This document shows, piece by piece, positions 27,737 through 35,994 of a stretch of DNA of 64,000 nt. The notes under the pieces were generated by a model. The model ran no database searches and had not been told where the DNA came from. It was given only the letters and a program-made list of their open reading frames with translations. How positions within the stretch are numbered: position 1 is the stretch's first letter; every line of letters starts with the position of its first letter. Location of the stretch: contig JBPBQV010000030.1 of the NCBI GenBank assembly GCA_050955045.1, positions 1 to 64,000 on the forward strand, in the 5' to 3' direction. Source of the DNA: Mucilaginibacter_A sp050955045 (GTDB lineage Bacteria > Bacteroidota > Bacteroidia > Sphingobacteriales > Sphingobacteriaceae). A program made the position numbers and the translations under genes.

Positions 27737-27806
27737 TTAAATTCTATATAAATATTTCTCTGAAACCTTTTAATACAAAACACATACAAGCAGCTGATAT
27801 TTAAAT

Positions 27807-28862
27807 ATGAAAAAATTATTGGTAACAGGTTCATCTGGCTTAATTGGTTCAGAAGTTTGTATTCATTTTGCAGATTTAGGCTGGGAAATTCATGGTATCG
27901 ATAATAATCAACGTGCCGTTTTTTTTGGAGCCAATGGCGATACGCGCTGGAATGAAAACCGTTTAAAAAGTAAAATCGAACAATTTCATCATCATGAACT
28001 GGATATTCGTGATCGAAACGGTGTAATCCAATTAATTAGTTCTGTTAAGCCAGATGCGATTGTGCATACCGCTGCGCAACCGAGCCATGATCGCGCTGCT
28101 GATATTCCGTTTGATGATTTTGATACGAATGCCGTTGGTACTTTCAATTTGCTGGAAGCCACGCGTAGATATAATACAGCAGTTCCGTTTGTGCACATGT
28201 CAACCAACAAAGTTTATGGTGATGCGCCAAACGAAATTGAAATGGTAGAACTAGAGAAACGCTGGGATTATGCTGATCCAAATTTTGAACACGGCATTGC
28301 AGAGAATTTCCGTATCGATCAAACCAAACATTCGCTTTTCGGTGCTTCCAAAGTTTCTGCGGATATTTCTGTGCAAGAATATGGCCGCTATTTTAATATG
28401 CCAACTGCTTGTTTGCGTGGAGGTTGCTTAACCGGACCAAACCATACCGGTGTAGAGTTGCATGGTTTTTTAAGTTATCTCATCAAATGTAACCTTGAAG
28501 AAAAACCTTATACTGTTTTTGGTTACAAAGGAAAACAGGTGCGCGATAATATTCATTCTTACGATGTAGCGCGTTTTATTGAAGAATTTATTGCTGCGCC
28601 GCGTGTGGCAGAAGTTTATAATCTGGGCGGCGGAAAAGATAATACTTGTTCGATCTGGGAAGCTTTTGACATCATTTCCAACATCAGCGGGAAAGAAATG
28701 AAATATACTTACAGCGAAACCAATCGCATCGGCGATCATATTTGTTATTACAGTGATCTGCGGAAAATGCAGGTACATTATCCAAACTGGAGAATTACAA
28801 AAGCACTTCAAACGGTTTTTGAGGAAATTTATCAATCGTGGATTATCCGGAACGATAAGTAA
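27807..28862 (+). CDS. NAD-dependent epimerase, CDP-paratose 2-epimerase-like
   Basis: This 351-residue extended SDR acts on a nucleotide sugar. Its NAD motif TGSSGLIGS is at residues 7-15. The closest family by eye is the CDP-paratose/tyvelose epimerase group (VHTAAQPSHDRAADIPFDDF, KQVRDNIHSYDVARFI, VYNLGGGKDNTCS). The catalytic Tyr-x-x-x-Lys appears as FGASK, so Tyr is replaced by Phe; I recall the same Phe in relatives, hence a subfamily trait rather than decay. It follows the dehydrogenase by 70 bases, and the two probably serve one glycan. The exact substrate is open. Confidence 0.85.
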   Translation: MKKLLVTGSSGLIGSEVCIHFADLGWEIHGIDNNQRAVFFGANGDTRWNENRLKSKIEQFHHHELDIRDRNGVIQLISSVKPDAIVHTAAQPSHDRAADIPFDDFDTNAVGTFNLLEATRRYNTAVPFVHMSTNKVYGDAPNEIEMVELEKRWDYADPNFEHGIAENFRIDQTKHSLFGASKVSADISVQEYGRYFNMPTACLRGGCLTGPNHTGVELHGFLSYLIKCNLEEKPYTVFGYKGKQVRDNIHSYDVARFIEEFIAAPRVAEVYNLGGGKDNTCSIWEAFDIISNISGKEMKYTYSETNRIGDHICYYSDLRKMQVHYPNWRITKALQTVFEEIYQSWIIRNDK

Positions 28863-28876
28863 ACTAAACTTTCTTT

Positions 28877-28890
28877 TTGCTTCTTTTATC
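28877..28890 (-). repeat. Dispersed motif, GAAG class, one mismatch
   Basis: TTGCTTCTTTTATC differs from the core at the outer base only. It lies 14 bases after the epimerase stop. Confidence 0.55.
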
Positions 28891-28978
28891 AACAAAAAAT
28901 GTAAGCATACGTTTAAGAAGCTGCACTTAACGCAGATAAATTAAATTATTCTTTAAAAAAAACGAATCTAACCAAAAC

Positions 28979-29473
28979 ATGAAAAAAACATTGTTAAAAA
29001 CAGCATCTGTCATAATTGTTGCTTTAATTTTCTCTGCTTGTTCTACAATTAAAAAAAATCCTACTACAATTTCCCGCAGTAAAATTTCTGGAGATTGGGG
29101 AGTTACAGCGGTTTCTTTAGAAAGTTTACTTCCGGGGAGTGTGCAATCTGCTTTCAATTTCGCGCCTTACAAATGTTTTGAAAACAGCATCTGGAAACTA
29201 ACCAATAGCGGCAACGGTTCTTTCACCATTAATAATACGCAAGATGGCTGTCCGGTTGGTACTTCGCAAAATATTTATTGGTCGTTTGCTAATGGTGCCA
29301 GCGGACCAGAATTTCAGTTTAAAAAGCTGTATGATAAAGATAAACCAAAAAATGTAGAAGAAGGTTACCGCTTGCTGATTACTGCTACAACCGGAAATAC
29401 AATGACTTTAAAATCGCCAATTACATACGGTGGAAAAACTGGTTACGTAGTTTACAGCTTTGTAAAACAATAA
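28979..29473 (+). CDS. Lipocalin-like lipoprotein
   Basis: This 164-residue protein has a lipoprotein signal (ASVIIVALIFSACSTIKK, lipid Cys at about residue 21) and a beta-rich mature part of lipocalin type (KISGDWGVTAV near the N-terminus, NSIWKLTNSGNGSFTI). It is probably anchored in the outer membrane facing the periplasm. It stands alone. An ACAG motif copy is read in its signal peptide at 28993-29006. Ligand unknown. Confidence 0.78.
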   Translation: MKKTLLKTASVIIVALIFSACSTIKKNPTTISRSKISGDWGVTAVSLESLLPGSVQSAFNFAPYKCFENSIWKLTNSGNGSFTINNTQDGCPVGTSQNIYWSFANGASGPEFQFKKLYDKDKPKNVEEGYRLLITATTGNTMTLKSPITYGGKTGYVVYSFVKQ

Positions 29474-29493
29474 GCTAAATAACTCATTTTTAA

Positions 29494-29529
29494 GCGATAC
29501 TGTTTTTATACCGATAAAAACAGTATCGC
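29494..29529. terminator. Perfect motif palindrome as bidirectional terminator
   Basis: Two ACAG-class copies face each other and give a 16-base perfect stem (GCGATACTGTTTTTAT / ATAAAAACAGTATCGC) around ACCG, followed by seven T on the plus strand. The right half is a perfect 22-bp copy (29505-29526). It separates the lipocalin and TonB-receptor genes, which converge. Confidence 0.85.
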
Positions 29530-29538
29530 TTTTTTTGT

Positions 29539-31593
29539 TTAAAACTGAACGTTTACTCCTGTAAACCAGTTGCGCAAAGGGGCCGCATTATAATACCGCA
29601 AACCAACTGCATTTAGATCATTCCCCAAGCTATAACGCTTGTTTAGTAAATTATCAACTCCTGCAAAAACATTCAAATTAGTTTTTTTGCTAAGGTTTTT
29701 ATTCCAGCCAATTTTACTTTGAACGAGATGATATGAGTTTGCAAAAGCTGTATTCCCATCATTCAGCGGAATTTTAGAAGTGTAATTATGCTGCAAAAAG
29801 AAGTAAAAGCGAGCCGGAAACGTTGCATTTAATTGGCTTACAGAAACGGTAGCAGGAACACCAGTCAGTTTATTTCCAGAGTAATTTGCTGCTGCGTTAA
29901 AGTAATTGCGGAAACGGAATTTGCTCAACGTTAAACTATTATTCACCACCAAGTTTCTAAAAAAAGAACTGGTGTTTGCCCGGATGATTTGAAAACTTTC
30001 CGAAGTTTCTATCCCAGCCTGGTTCGTTCCGCCAGCGTTCAAATAAAATTCTGTTCCGTCATCATTCAACCTTCGTACAATAGCATTGTTTAAGCGATAA
30101 TAAAATACAGCAACATCCAAATTAAAACGTGCATTTAAGCTTTGCTTCCGCAAGCCCAATTCGTAATTCCAGCCTTTTTCTGCTTGCAAATTGGTGTTGA
30201 TGATATTGCTTGTTGGCCTAACTTCGGCTGTAGCAGGCGGAGAATAGCCACGGCTAACAGTTGCGCGCCAAGCCAGCGTTTGGTTAAGTTGGTACGATAA
30301 TGCTAAACGCGGCATCAGCACCGGCTTAAAATGGTTATTTCCTGCGGATGAGTTAACATCGGTAAAATCGTATGCGTAATTGTTTACACTAAGTGCTGCT
30401 TCTGCATGAATCTTCTTGAAAATAGTTGCTGCAAATCGTGTAAAATAAAAGCTTTGTTTACTCAGAATATTGCTTGAAGCCTGCAAATTACCACGCTCGC
30501 CACGGTTGTTATCGTAATTATCAATGTTGGATTTGGTTTGCTGCAACTCTGTTCCTAAATTCAGTTTCCAGTTCAGGTTTTCGTGTGGATTGCTACTTAA
30601 TTCCAGATAAGTGCGTAATCCAATTGTATTTTCCAGCCGAACTTCTTCATTTGTAATAAACGGATTATCAAAATTGGTGTGCATTCCATAAACTGCAATT
30701 ACATGTTTAAGGTTTGGCAGATAAAAATATTCATTAGAAACACCTCCAAAAAAGGTTTTATTGTAAATGCCAGCATGTTGATCAACCGCTCCACGCAAAG
30801 TTGGCGTTGCAGGCCGTGCCGCTTTTGGGTTTTGCTGAAACTGTGCGAGCGTTAAACCGCCCGGCGTTTGGTAATTCAAATCAGAATAAAAAAATAAAGC
30901 TTTTAATTGTCCTTTTGATGAGTAGGTCCAGGTATCCGCAGCCTGTACAAAATTTCGTTTTAAAGCAGTGTTTTGTCTGTAGCCGTCAGATTGCTGCCAG
31001 CTTTGGTTGATGTTGAGCTGGTTATTTTTAAATACTTCTTTTATCGCTATATTTTGGCGAAAGCTGCCGTAAGAACCTGCATCAAAACCAACCGAAGCCT
31101 TACTTTTTTGCTGGCGGTTTCCAAAAGGATCAATCAAAACCACGCCGTTAGAATTTGCGCCGTACAAACTTCCGTCTGGTCCGCGTAAAACCGTAATATT
31201 TTGTATGGCGTTTAAATCAAGCAAATTTAGGTAGGTGTTTCCGCCAGCATCCGTAAGCGGGAATTCATCCATGTAAATTTTGATGTTTCTCACCCCAAAA
31301 GGCGAACGCAGCAAACTTCCGCGGATAGACAAACGGTAACTGCCTGGCGAACGCTCTTCCATCCGCACACCGGGAATTGTATTTACAGCCGGAACAATCG
31401 AAAAGCTGGATGGCATTTGCAGTTGTTGTAAATTTAAAGTGCTAACTGCCGCTGGAACGGTTAAAAGCGGTTGCTGCGTTAAATAAGCTTTAATTACAAC
31501 TTCTTGTAAGTTTTTTAAAGTATCCGATTTTTGTGCCGAAGCTGAATGGAAGGCAAAAATGGTTAGTAGGAAAAAAGTAAGTTTTTTATACAT
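29539..31593 (-). CDS. TonB-dependent outer membrane receptor
   Basis: This 684-residue protein imports a siderophore, vitamin or other large solute. After a signal peptide (MYKKLTFFLLTIFAFHSASAQ) comes a plug domain (about 25-160) with INTIPGVRMEERSPGSYRLSIRG and NITVLRGPDGSLYGANSNG, and then a long beta-barrel ending in an aromatic residue (WFTGVNVQF). It lacks the N-terminal CarboxypepD-like repeat of SusC proteins and has no SusD partner, so it is a classic small-ligand receptor. A motif copy is read inside the gene as IKEV at 31032-31045. Confidence 0.93.
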   Translation of the reverse strand: MYKKLTFFLLTIFAFHSASAQKSDTLKNLQEVVIKAYLTQQPLLTVPAAVSTLNLQQLQMPSSFSIVPAVNTIPGVRMEERSPGSYRLSIRGSLLRSPFGVRNIKIYMDEFPLTDAGGNTYLNLLDLNAIQNITVLRGPDGSLYGANSNGVVLIDPFGNRQQKSKASVGFDAGSYGSFRQNIAIKEVFKNNQLNINQSWQQSDGYRQNTALKRNFVQAADTWTYSSKGQLKALFFYSDLNYQTPGGLTLAQFQQNPKAARPATPTLRGAVDQHAGIYNKTFFGGVSNEYFYLPNLKHVIAVYGMHTNFDNPFITNEEVRLENTIGLRTYLELSSNPHENLNWKLNLGTELQQTKSNIDNYDNNRGERGNLQASSNILSKQSFYFTRFAATIFKKIHAEAALSVNNYAYDFTDVNSSAGNNHFKPVLMPRLALSYQLNQTLAWRATVSRGYSPPATAEVRPTSNIINTNLQAEKGWNYELGLRKQSLNARFNLDVAVFYYRLNNAIVRRLNDDGTEFYLNAGGTNQAGIETSESFQIIRANTSSFFRNLVVNNSLTLSKFRFRNYFNAAANYSGNKLTGVPATVSVSQLNATFPARFYFFLQHNYTSKIPLNDGNTAFANSYHLVQSKIGWNKNLSKKTNLNVFAGVDNLLNKRYSLGNDLNAVGLRYYNAAPLRNWFTGVNVQF

Positions 31594-31821
31594 AGAGTTT
31601 ATAGAAAGATTGATTATTTGATTAAAATAATCAGGCGTGAAAAGCTGGTTGTCAATTCTAATAATAATTTAATGTTTCTGTTACAGCGGAAATTTATTAA
31701 CCGGTTTTTAAATCAAAGCAGATTTTAAACGGGAATGTTTTTATCATGCCAAACAAATTTGTGTTAAATTCAAATCAAAACTTTAGAAAAATAGTTGTAA
31801 GAAAATTTATCAGCGTAAAAA

Positions 31822-32892
31822 ATGGAAATTTTTAAGTGTACACATTGCCAGCAAATATTATATTTTGAAAATAACAGTTGCGTGCAATGTGGTTATCCAT
31901 TAGGGTTTGATGCTGAAGAATTAAAATTATATCCAGTAGTTGCCTGGCCAAACGGAAGTTATACTATTTATAATAAGCCCGAGCCCAGCTATCGCTATTG
32001 CTTCAACCATGATTATGGTGTTTGCAACTGGTTGGTAAAAGAGGATAGTAAAACACTTTATTGCGAAGCTTGCGATTTAAATAGCACCATTCCAAATTTA
32101 AGTCAGCCGGAAGCCATTAGCTACTGGATGGTCATCGAGAATGCAAAACATCGTTTGGTTTACAGCTTGCTGAAAATGAAGCTTCCTTTAATGAGTAAAA
32201 AAGTGGATGCTGAAAAAGGTTTAACTTTTGATTTTCTGGCAGATTTGAAAGGAAAACCACGTGTTTTAACCGGGCATGATAATGGTTTAATTACTTTAAA
32301 TGTGGTGGAAGCAGATGATGTGGAGCGGGAGAAATCGCGCAAATCTATGAAAGAACCGTATCGCACTTTAATCGGTCATTTCCGTCATGAAGTTGGCCAT
32401 TACTACTGGGACAGGCTGATTGACAATTCAATCTATTTAAAAGAATTTAGACAGCTTTTTGGTGATGATCGTGAAGATTATGGGGAAGCTTTGCAAAAGC
32501 ACTACAAACAAGGTGCACCACTTGGTTGGAACCAGCATTTCATCAGTACTTATGCCAGCAGCCACGCTTGGGAAGATTGGGCCGAAACCTGGGCACATTA
32601 CCTGCACATTATGGATACGCTGCAAACCGGTTTTGCTTTTGGTTTAAGTGCGCATCCGAAAATTGCAAACCCAACTGACCACATGAATATGAGTGTACAA
32701 CAAGATCCATATAAAATAGCTGATTTTAACGTTATTATTGCTACCTGGCTGCCCATGAGTTTTGCTATGAACAGCATTAACCGTAGTATGGGTAACACAG
32801 ATTTATATCCTTTTGTAATTACTGCTGAAGTAATAAAAAAACTGAGTTTTATACACCAGGTTTGTTATCAAAGTAAGGTTGAACGATTTTAG
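31822..32892 (+). CDS. Zinc-ribbon metallopeptidase-like protein
   Basis: This 356-residue protein starts with a four-Cys zinc ribbon (CTHCQQ...CVQCGYP, residues 6-28), followed by a second Cys-rich patch (CNW, CEAC). A zinc-peptidase motif HEVGHYYWD and a downstream SSHAWEDWAETWAHYLH supply the expected metal and catalytic residues. This matches the putative zinc-binding metallopeptidase family of unknown substrate. There is no signal peptide, so it is probably cytoplasmic. It is a single gene, divergent from the TonB receptor. Confidence 0.88.
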   Translation: MEIFKCTHCQQILYFENNSCVQCGYPLGFDAEELKLYPVVAWPNGSYTIYNKPEPSYRYCFNHDYGVCNWLVKEDSKTLYCEACDLNSTIPNLSQPEAISYWMVIENAKHRLVYSLLKMKLPLMSKKVDAEKGLTFDFLADLKGKPRVLTGHDNGLITLNVVEADDVEREKSRKSMKEPYRTLIGHFRHEVGHYYWDRLIDNSIYLKEFRQLFGDDREDYGEALQKHYKQGAPLGWNQHFISTYASSHAWEDWAETWAHYLHIMDTLQTGFAFGLSAHPKIANPTDHMNMSVQQDPYKIADFNVIIATWLPMSFAMNSINRSMGNTDLYPFVITAEVIKKLSFIHQVCYQSKVERF

Positions 32893-32895
32893 GTT

Positions 32896-32909
32896 GATAA
32901 AAGAAGTAT
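32896..32909 (+). repeat. Dispersed motif, GAAG class
   Basis: GATAAAAGAAGTAT, 3 bases after the metallopeptidase stop, between convergent genes. An adjoining ATTGGAGTAA...TTACTCCAA stem (32908-32939) probably terminates both. Confidence 0.7.
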
Positions 32910-32929
32910 TGGAGTAAGTTTAACTAAAA

Positions 32930-33565
32930 TTACTCCAACACTATTTTCCGTATTTCTTTAGAAATTTCTCTGGTTATCGTAATAATATCTTCTGCAACCT
33001 GTGTGTTGTTAACCACAATTTTATGGCAACTTGGTTTATGCGGAAGTAAAAATTTTTTGTAAGCAGGCAAAACATGGTTTTCCCATTTGTAATTCACATC
33101 ATCCGCAGAATAACCTCTTTCCAGCAAATCACGCTTTAAACGGCGATGCAAAGCTACTTCTTCTTCTGTATCTATAAATACTTTTAAATCCAGCATGGCT
33201 GCAATTGCTTCAAAATGCAGGATAAATAAACCTTCTATAATAATTACCGGTGCTGATTTAATTTCTAATATTTTAGGAACAGCAGCTGCATTGTTAAACG
33301 TGTATTCTTTTTTATAAACGGTTTCGTGTTTTAAAAGCTTTTGCGCATCTGCAACAAAAGCTGCTTCATCAATGGTGGCTGGCAAATCAAAATTGTAAAG
33401 TTTATTTTCCTCGGCTGTCATGCCGTGTGCAACCGGAATGTAGTAATCATCCTGAGAAATCAAACAAACTTCATCCGCAGAAAAATGCTCTAAAAAACAG
33501 TTCAAAAAAAACGTTTTGCCAGATCCGCTACCACCAGCAATCCCAATTACATAAGGTTTATTCAT
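32930..33565 (-). CDS. udk: Uridine kinase
   Basis: This 211-residue enzyme phosphorylates uridine and cytidine with ATP or GTP in pyrimidine salvage. The P-loop GGSGSGKT is at residues 11-18, followed by the substrate segment ISQDDYYIP, the FDLPATIDE stretch and the lid arginines RRLKRDLLERG. It overlaps the end of the LysM gene by 8 bp, so the two are translated together although their roles do not obviously connect. Confidence 0.93.
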   Translation of the reverse strand: MNKPYVIGIAGGSGSGKTFFLNCFLEHFSADEVCLISQDDYYIPVAHGMTAEENKLYNFDLPATIDEAAFVADAQKLLKHETVYKKEYTFNNAAAVPKILEIKSAPVIIIEGLFILHFEAIAAMLDLKVFIDTEEEVALHRRLKRDLLERGYSADDVNYKWENHVLPAYKKFLLPHKPSCHKIVVNNTQVAEDIITITREISKEIRKIVLE

Positions 33566-34535
33566 TTGTGTTCGGGCTACCGTAGCTAATGCTTACATAA
33601 AAACGTTTATCCAGCGCACCTAAAGATTCGGCAACGTCTTTCGTCATCACCACAATAGCATCTTTATTGGTTTCGTTTTCGGTAAAACTACCTACTACTT
33701 TGGCAAAAGTAGTTCTGTTGGTATTTGGGTTAGTGATTTTGATAATTGTTCCAATTGGTGCAGTACGATGCAGTACATACTTCTTTTTAGCATCTAAATT
33801 AGGATCGCTAATCCAAACGGCTGTTCCTTTTTCATTTCTTTCCGTTAAACCATAACGGTTATTTGGCAAACGACGGTTAGAAGAGCTATCAGATTCTGCA
33901 GGCCGTGTAGAATCCCTTTTCAGGGTTTGATCTTTAACAACAGTCATTGTGCTTTCTGTTGGTGCTGCAATTACAGGAGCTGTAATTATTGGCGCAGGTT
34001 GCGGTTCATCGCGTTTGATGCGAAGCATTTGTCCGGCATTTAAAGAGTTGCTTTTTAAGTTATTCCAGCTGATAATGTCATCCACTTTAACCTGAAAACG
34101 TTTGGAAATAGCATACAGCGTTTCTCCGGCAGACACTTTGTATTGTGTATATTCGGGTTGATTATTATTTTCTGCTGATGTATTTGCCGTTACCTGTGAT
34201 GTTGTATTGTTGGCAGGTTTTGTGGAAGATGAAGTTGTGGGCGATGCTGTTTTTACCGATGTAAAATTAGTATCAAAAGGCCGGTCGGTTGGTACTTTAA
34301 TAATGGCACCAATTTGCATTTTTGCATTATTATTGTAATCGATAACATCTTTCGGCTTTACATTATAACGTCTGGCTATCGAGTAATAATTATCTTTCGG
34401 GTCCAATTTATGCAAGATAATCATTTTGCCATTCTGATTTTCAACCCCAACAGAATCTGTTAAAAGAGTAGCAAAAGCGGAGTTAGAAAGGCTAAAAAAA
34501 AACAGTATTACAGCTATATATTTAATCTTTATCAT
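33558..34535 (-). CDS. Secreted protein with two LysM domains
   Basis: This 325-residue protein has a signal peptide (about residues 1-22) and two LysM peptidoglycan-binding domains: about 42-85 (YYSIARRYNVKPKDVIDYNN) and 128-172 (TLYAISKRFQVKVDDIISWN). A Ser/Thr/Asn-rich linker and a C-terminal domain of about 85 residues (IGTIIKITNPNTNRTTFAKVVG) like a double-psi beta-barrel of the RlpA type follow. A cell-wall role is likely. An ACAG motif copy is read at 34244-34259 (SVKTAS). Confidence 0.85.
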   Translation of the reverse strand: MIKIKYIAVILFFFSLSNSAFATLLTDSVGVENQNGKMIILHKLDPKDNYYSIARRYNVKPKDVIDYNNNAKMQIGAIIKVPTDRPFDTNFTSVKTASPTTSSSTKPANNTTSQVTANTSAENNNQPEYTQYKVSAGETLYAISKRFQVKVDDIISWNNLKSNSLNAGQMLRIKRDEPQPAPIITAPVIAAPTESTMTVVKDQTLKRDSTRPAESDSSSNRRLPNNRYGLTERNEKGTAVWISDPNLDAKKKYVLHRTAPIGTIIKITNPNTNRTTFAKVVGSFTENETNKDAIVVMTKDVAESLGALDKRFYVSISYGSPNTNE

Positions 34536-34550
34536 TTTTAAGTTCCTAAT

Positions 34551-35309
34551 TTAAAGAGTTAAAACTTTTAGGATATTTTTATTTTGAGTGTAAACTAAGT
34601 GATTTTTGATCATTACAAACGCTTCTGGTTGTAACTTTTCTATGTGTTCATTTAACAAATCGTGGTAAATTGTGGTTTCATCTTCAATTATAAAAAGCTC
34701 TTGTAACAATAAACCGTTATTTATGGTGTGCAAAGATATAATTAAGAACGAATTGTAATTTAAACAGCTTATCTCGCCAGTTATTGTTCCGGCAATTATA
34801 GGAGCTAAGTTTTCGGGTAGTAAACGAAGTAAAAAAGGATATTGAATTTCCTGAAAATCATCCTGCTGTTTGTTTGTGTTGCTGATTATATTTCCCGTTT
34901 TATAATCCAGCATAACCGTTCGTTTGGTTTGAAAGCGCTGATCTGCAGCCAGTAAACCATCAGTTGTAAAAGCTTCTAACGAAAGGTTATAATCTGCCCA
35001 GACTTGTTTTCCGGTTAATCCATCCAAAGCAATTAATGCTTTATGTTCCGGACTTTGATCTGATTTATGACCATGTAAAAACAGTATGCCTTGCCGGCCG
35101 CCTTCTAAACCGATCATCCATTTCTCTTCCATCACCAATTCCTGGAAGTAAGTTTTTCCATTTTTTAAATCGAAAGAAGAGAATGCAGCCGTATGTTCTT
35201 CACTATTTCTAGTTTCTACATAAATTAAGCCTGATGCAGCATCGCATTCTAACTTCCAGATCACGCCGGAAAAAGCATAATTGATAACAGGATTTAAGTT
35301 GATAGCCAT
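34551..35309 (-). CDS. DUF4905-family protein
   Basis: This 252-residue protein has no signal peptide or membrane helix. Its sequence looks like a beta-propeller fragment (GVIWKLECDAASGLIYVETR; ALDGLTGKQVWADYNL resembles a PQQ-type blade). It matches what I recall of DUF4905, found mainly in Bacteroidota. It lies 15 bases upstream of the LysM gene in the same direction, probably in one operon with LysM and udk. Function unknown. An ACAG motif copy lies at 35074-35087. Confidence 0.7.
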   Translation of the reverse strand: MAINLNPVINYAFSGVIWKLECDAASGLIYVETRNSEEHTAAFSSFDLKNGKTYFQELVMEEKWMIGLEGGRQGILFLHGHKSDQSPEHKALIALDGLTGKQVWADYNLSLEAFTTDGLLAADQRFQTKRTVMLDYKTGNIISNTNKQQDDFQEIQYPFLLRLLPENLAPIIAGTITGEISCLNYNSFLIISLHTINNGLLLQELFIIEDETTIYHDLLNEHIEKLQPEAFVMIKNHLVYTQNKNILKVLTL

Positions 35310-35330
35310 TATTTTGCAAATTAAAGAAGA

Positions 35331-35338
35331 TAATTTTG
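35331..35338 (+). promoter_or_regulatory. Candidate -7 box of dps
   Basis: TAATTTTG fits TAnnTTTG; a TTTG lies 14 bases before it. The leader would be about 55 bases. Confidence 0.35.
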
Positions 35339-35396
35339 GTTCGTACTACACCAAACAATAGATAGTTTAACTGTGTTATTGACAAAAAATTAAACT

Positions 35397-35876
35397 ATGG
35401 AAGCTGAAGCAATAAGTCTTGAAGAAAAGAAAGTAAGACCAGTTGTAGATCATTTAAACGATTTACTGGCAAATTATCATATCCATTACCAAAAAATTCG
35501 TGGTTGTCATTGGAACGTAAAAGGCCGCCAGTTTTTTACCTTACACGTTAAGTTTGAAGAACTTTATACTGTTGCCTTAACTACAATTGATGAACTGGCC
35601 GAACGTATTTTAACGTTAGGAAAACCACCGTTTAGCACATTCAAAGATTACATCAAAACTTCCCGTATTAAAGAAGTGCAAACAATCGGTATGCCTGACA
35701 ATGATATGGTGAAAGCTTTGGTTGATGATATGGCGATTTTGATTGAACTGGAACGTGAAATTTTAGACATCAGTGCCGATGCAGAAGATGACGGAACCAA
35801 CGATATGGTGAACGGATTTATGCAATATCTAGAAAAAAACACCTGGATGTTGCGTTCATTTTTAAACCAGGATTAG
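35397..35876 (+). CDS. dps: Dps-family DNA-protection ferritin
   Basis: This 159-residue ferritin-like protein should form a 12-mer that oxidises ferrous iron with hydrogen peroxide and stores it, and may coat DNA. The ferroxidase residues are visible: His in CHWNVKG, His and the Asp/Glu group in FTLHVKFEELY and TTIDELAERI. A short charged N-terminus (EEKKVRP) could contact DNA. Single gene with its own terminator, divergent from DUF4905. Confidence 0.93.
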   Translation: MEAEAISLEEKKVRPVVDHLNDLLANYHIHYQKIRGCHWNVKGRQFFTLHVKFEELYTVALTTIDELAERILTLGKPPFSTFKDYIKTSRIKEVQTIGMPDNDMVKALVDDMAILIELEREILDISADAEDDGTNDMVNGFMQYLEKNTWMLRSFLNQD

Positions 35877-35930
35877 TTAACTATTAGGAATTGGGTTTGA
35901 GTTTGGTTACAAAATCAAATTACTTTTTAT

Positions 35931-35970
35931 AAAAAAACCCTCGTTTGTGATAAGCAAACGAGGGTTTTTA
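35931..35970. terminator. Terminator between dps and ubiD-like gene
   Basis: Stem AAAAACCCTCGTTTG / CAAACGAGGGTTTTT with a 7-base loop; A and T runs on both sides make it bidirectional between convergent genes. Confidence 0.88.
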
Positions 35971-35972
35971 AT

Positions 35973-35994
35973 TTTATGCCGATAAAAGAAGTAT
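35973..35994 (+). repeat. Dispersed motif, perfect 22-bp form, touching a stop codon
   Basis: TTTATGCC followed by GATAAAAGAAGTAT. Its last T is the first base of the minus-strand stop codon complement (TAA) of the UbiD gene. Confidence 0.8.

Noticed and set aside
31594..31821. Possible riboswitch upstream of the TonB receptor or the metallopeptidase
   Set aside because: TonB receptors are sometimes under a cobalamin riboswitch, but I see none of its conserved boxes in this 227-base gap.
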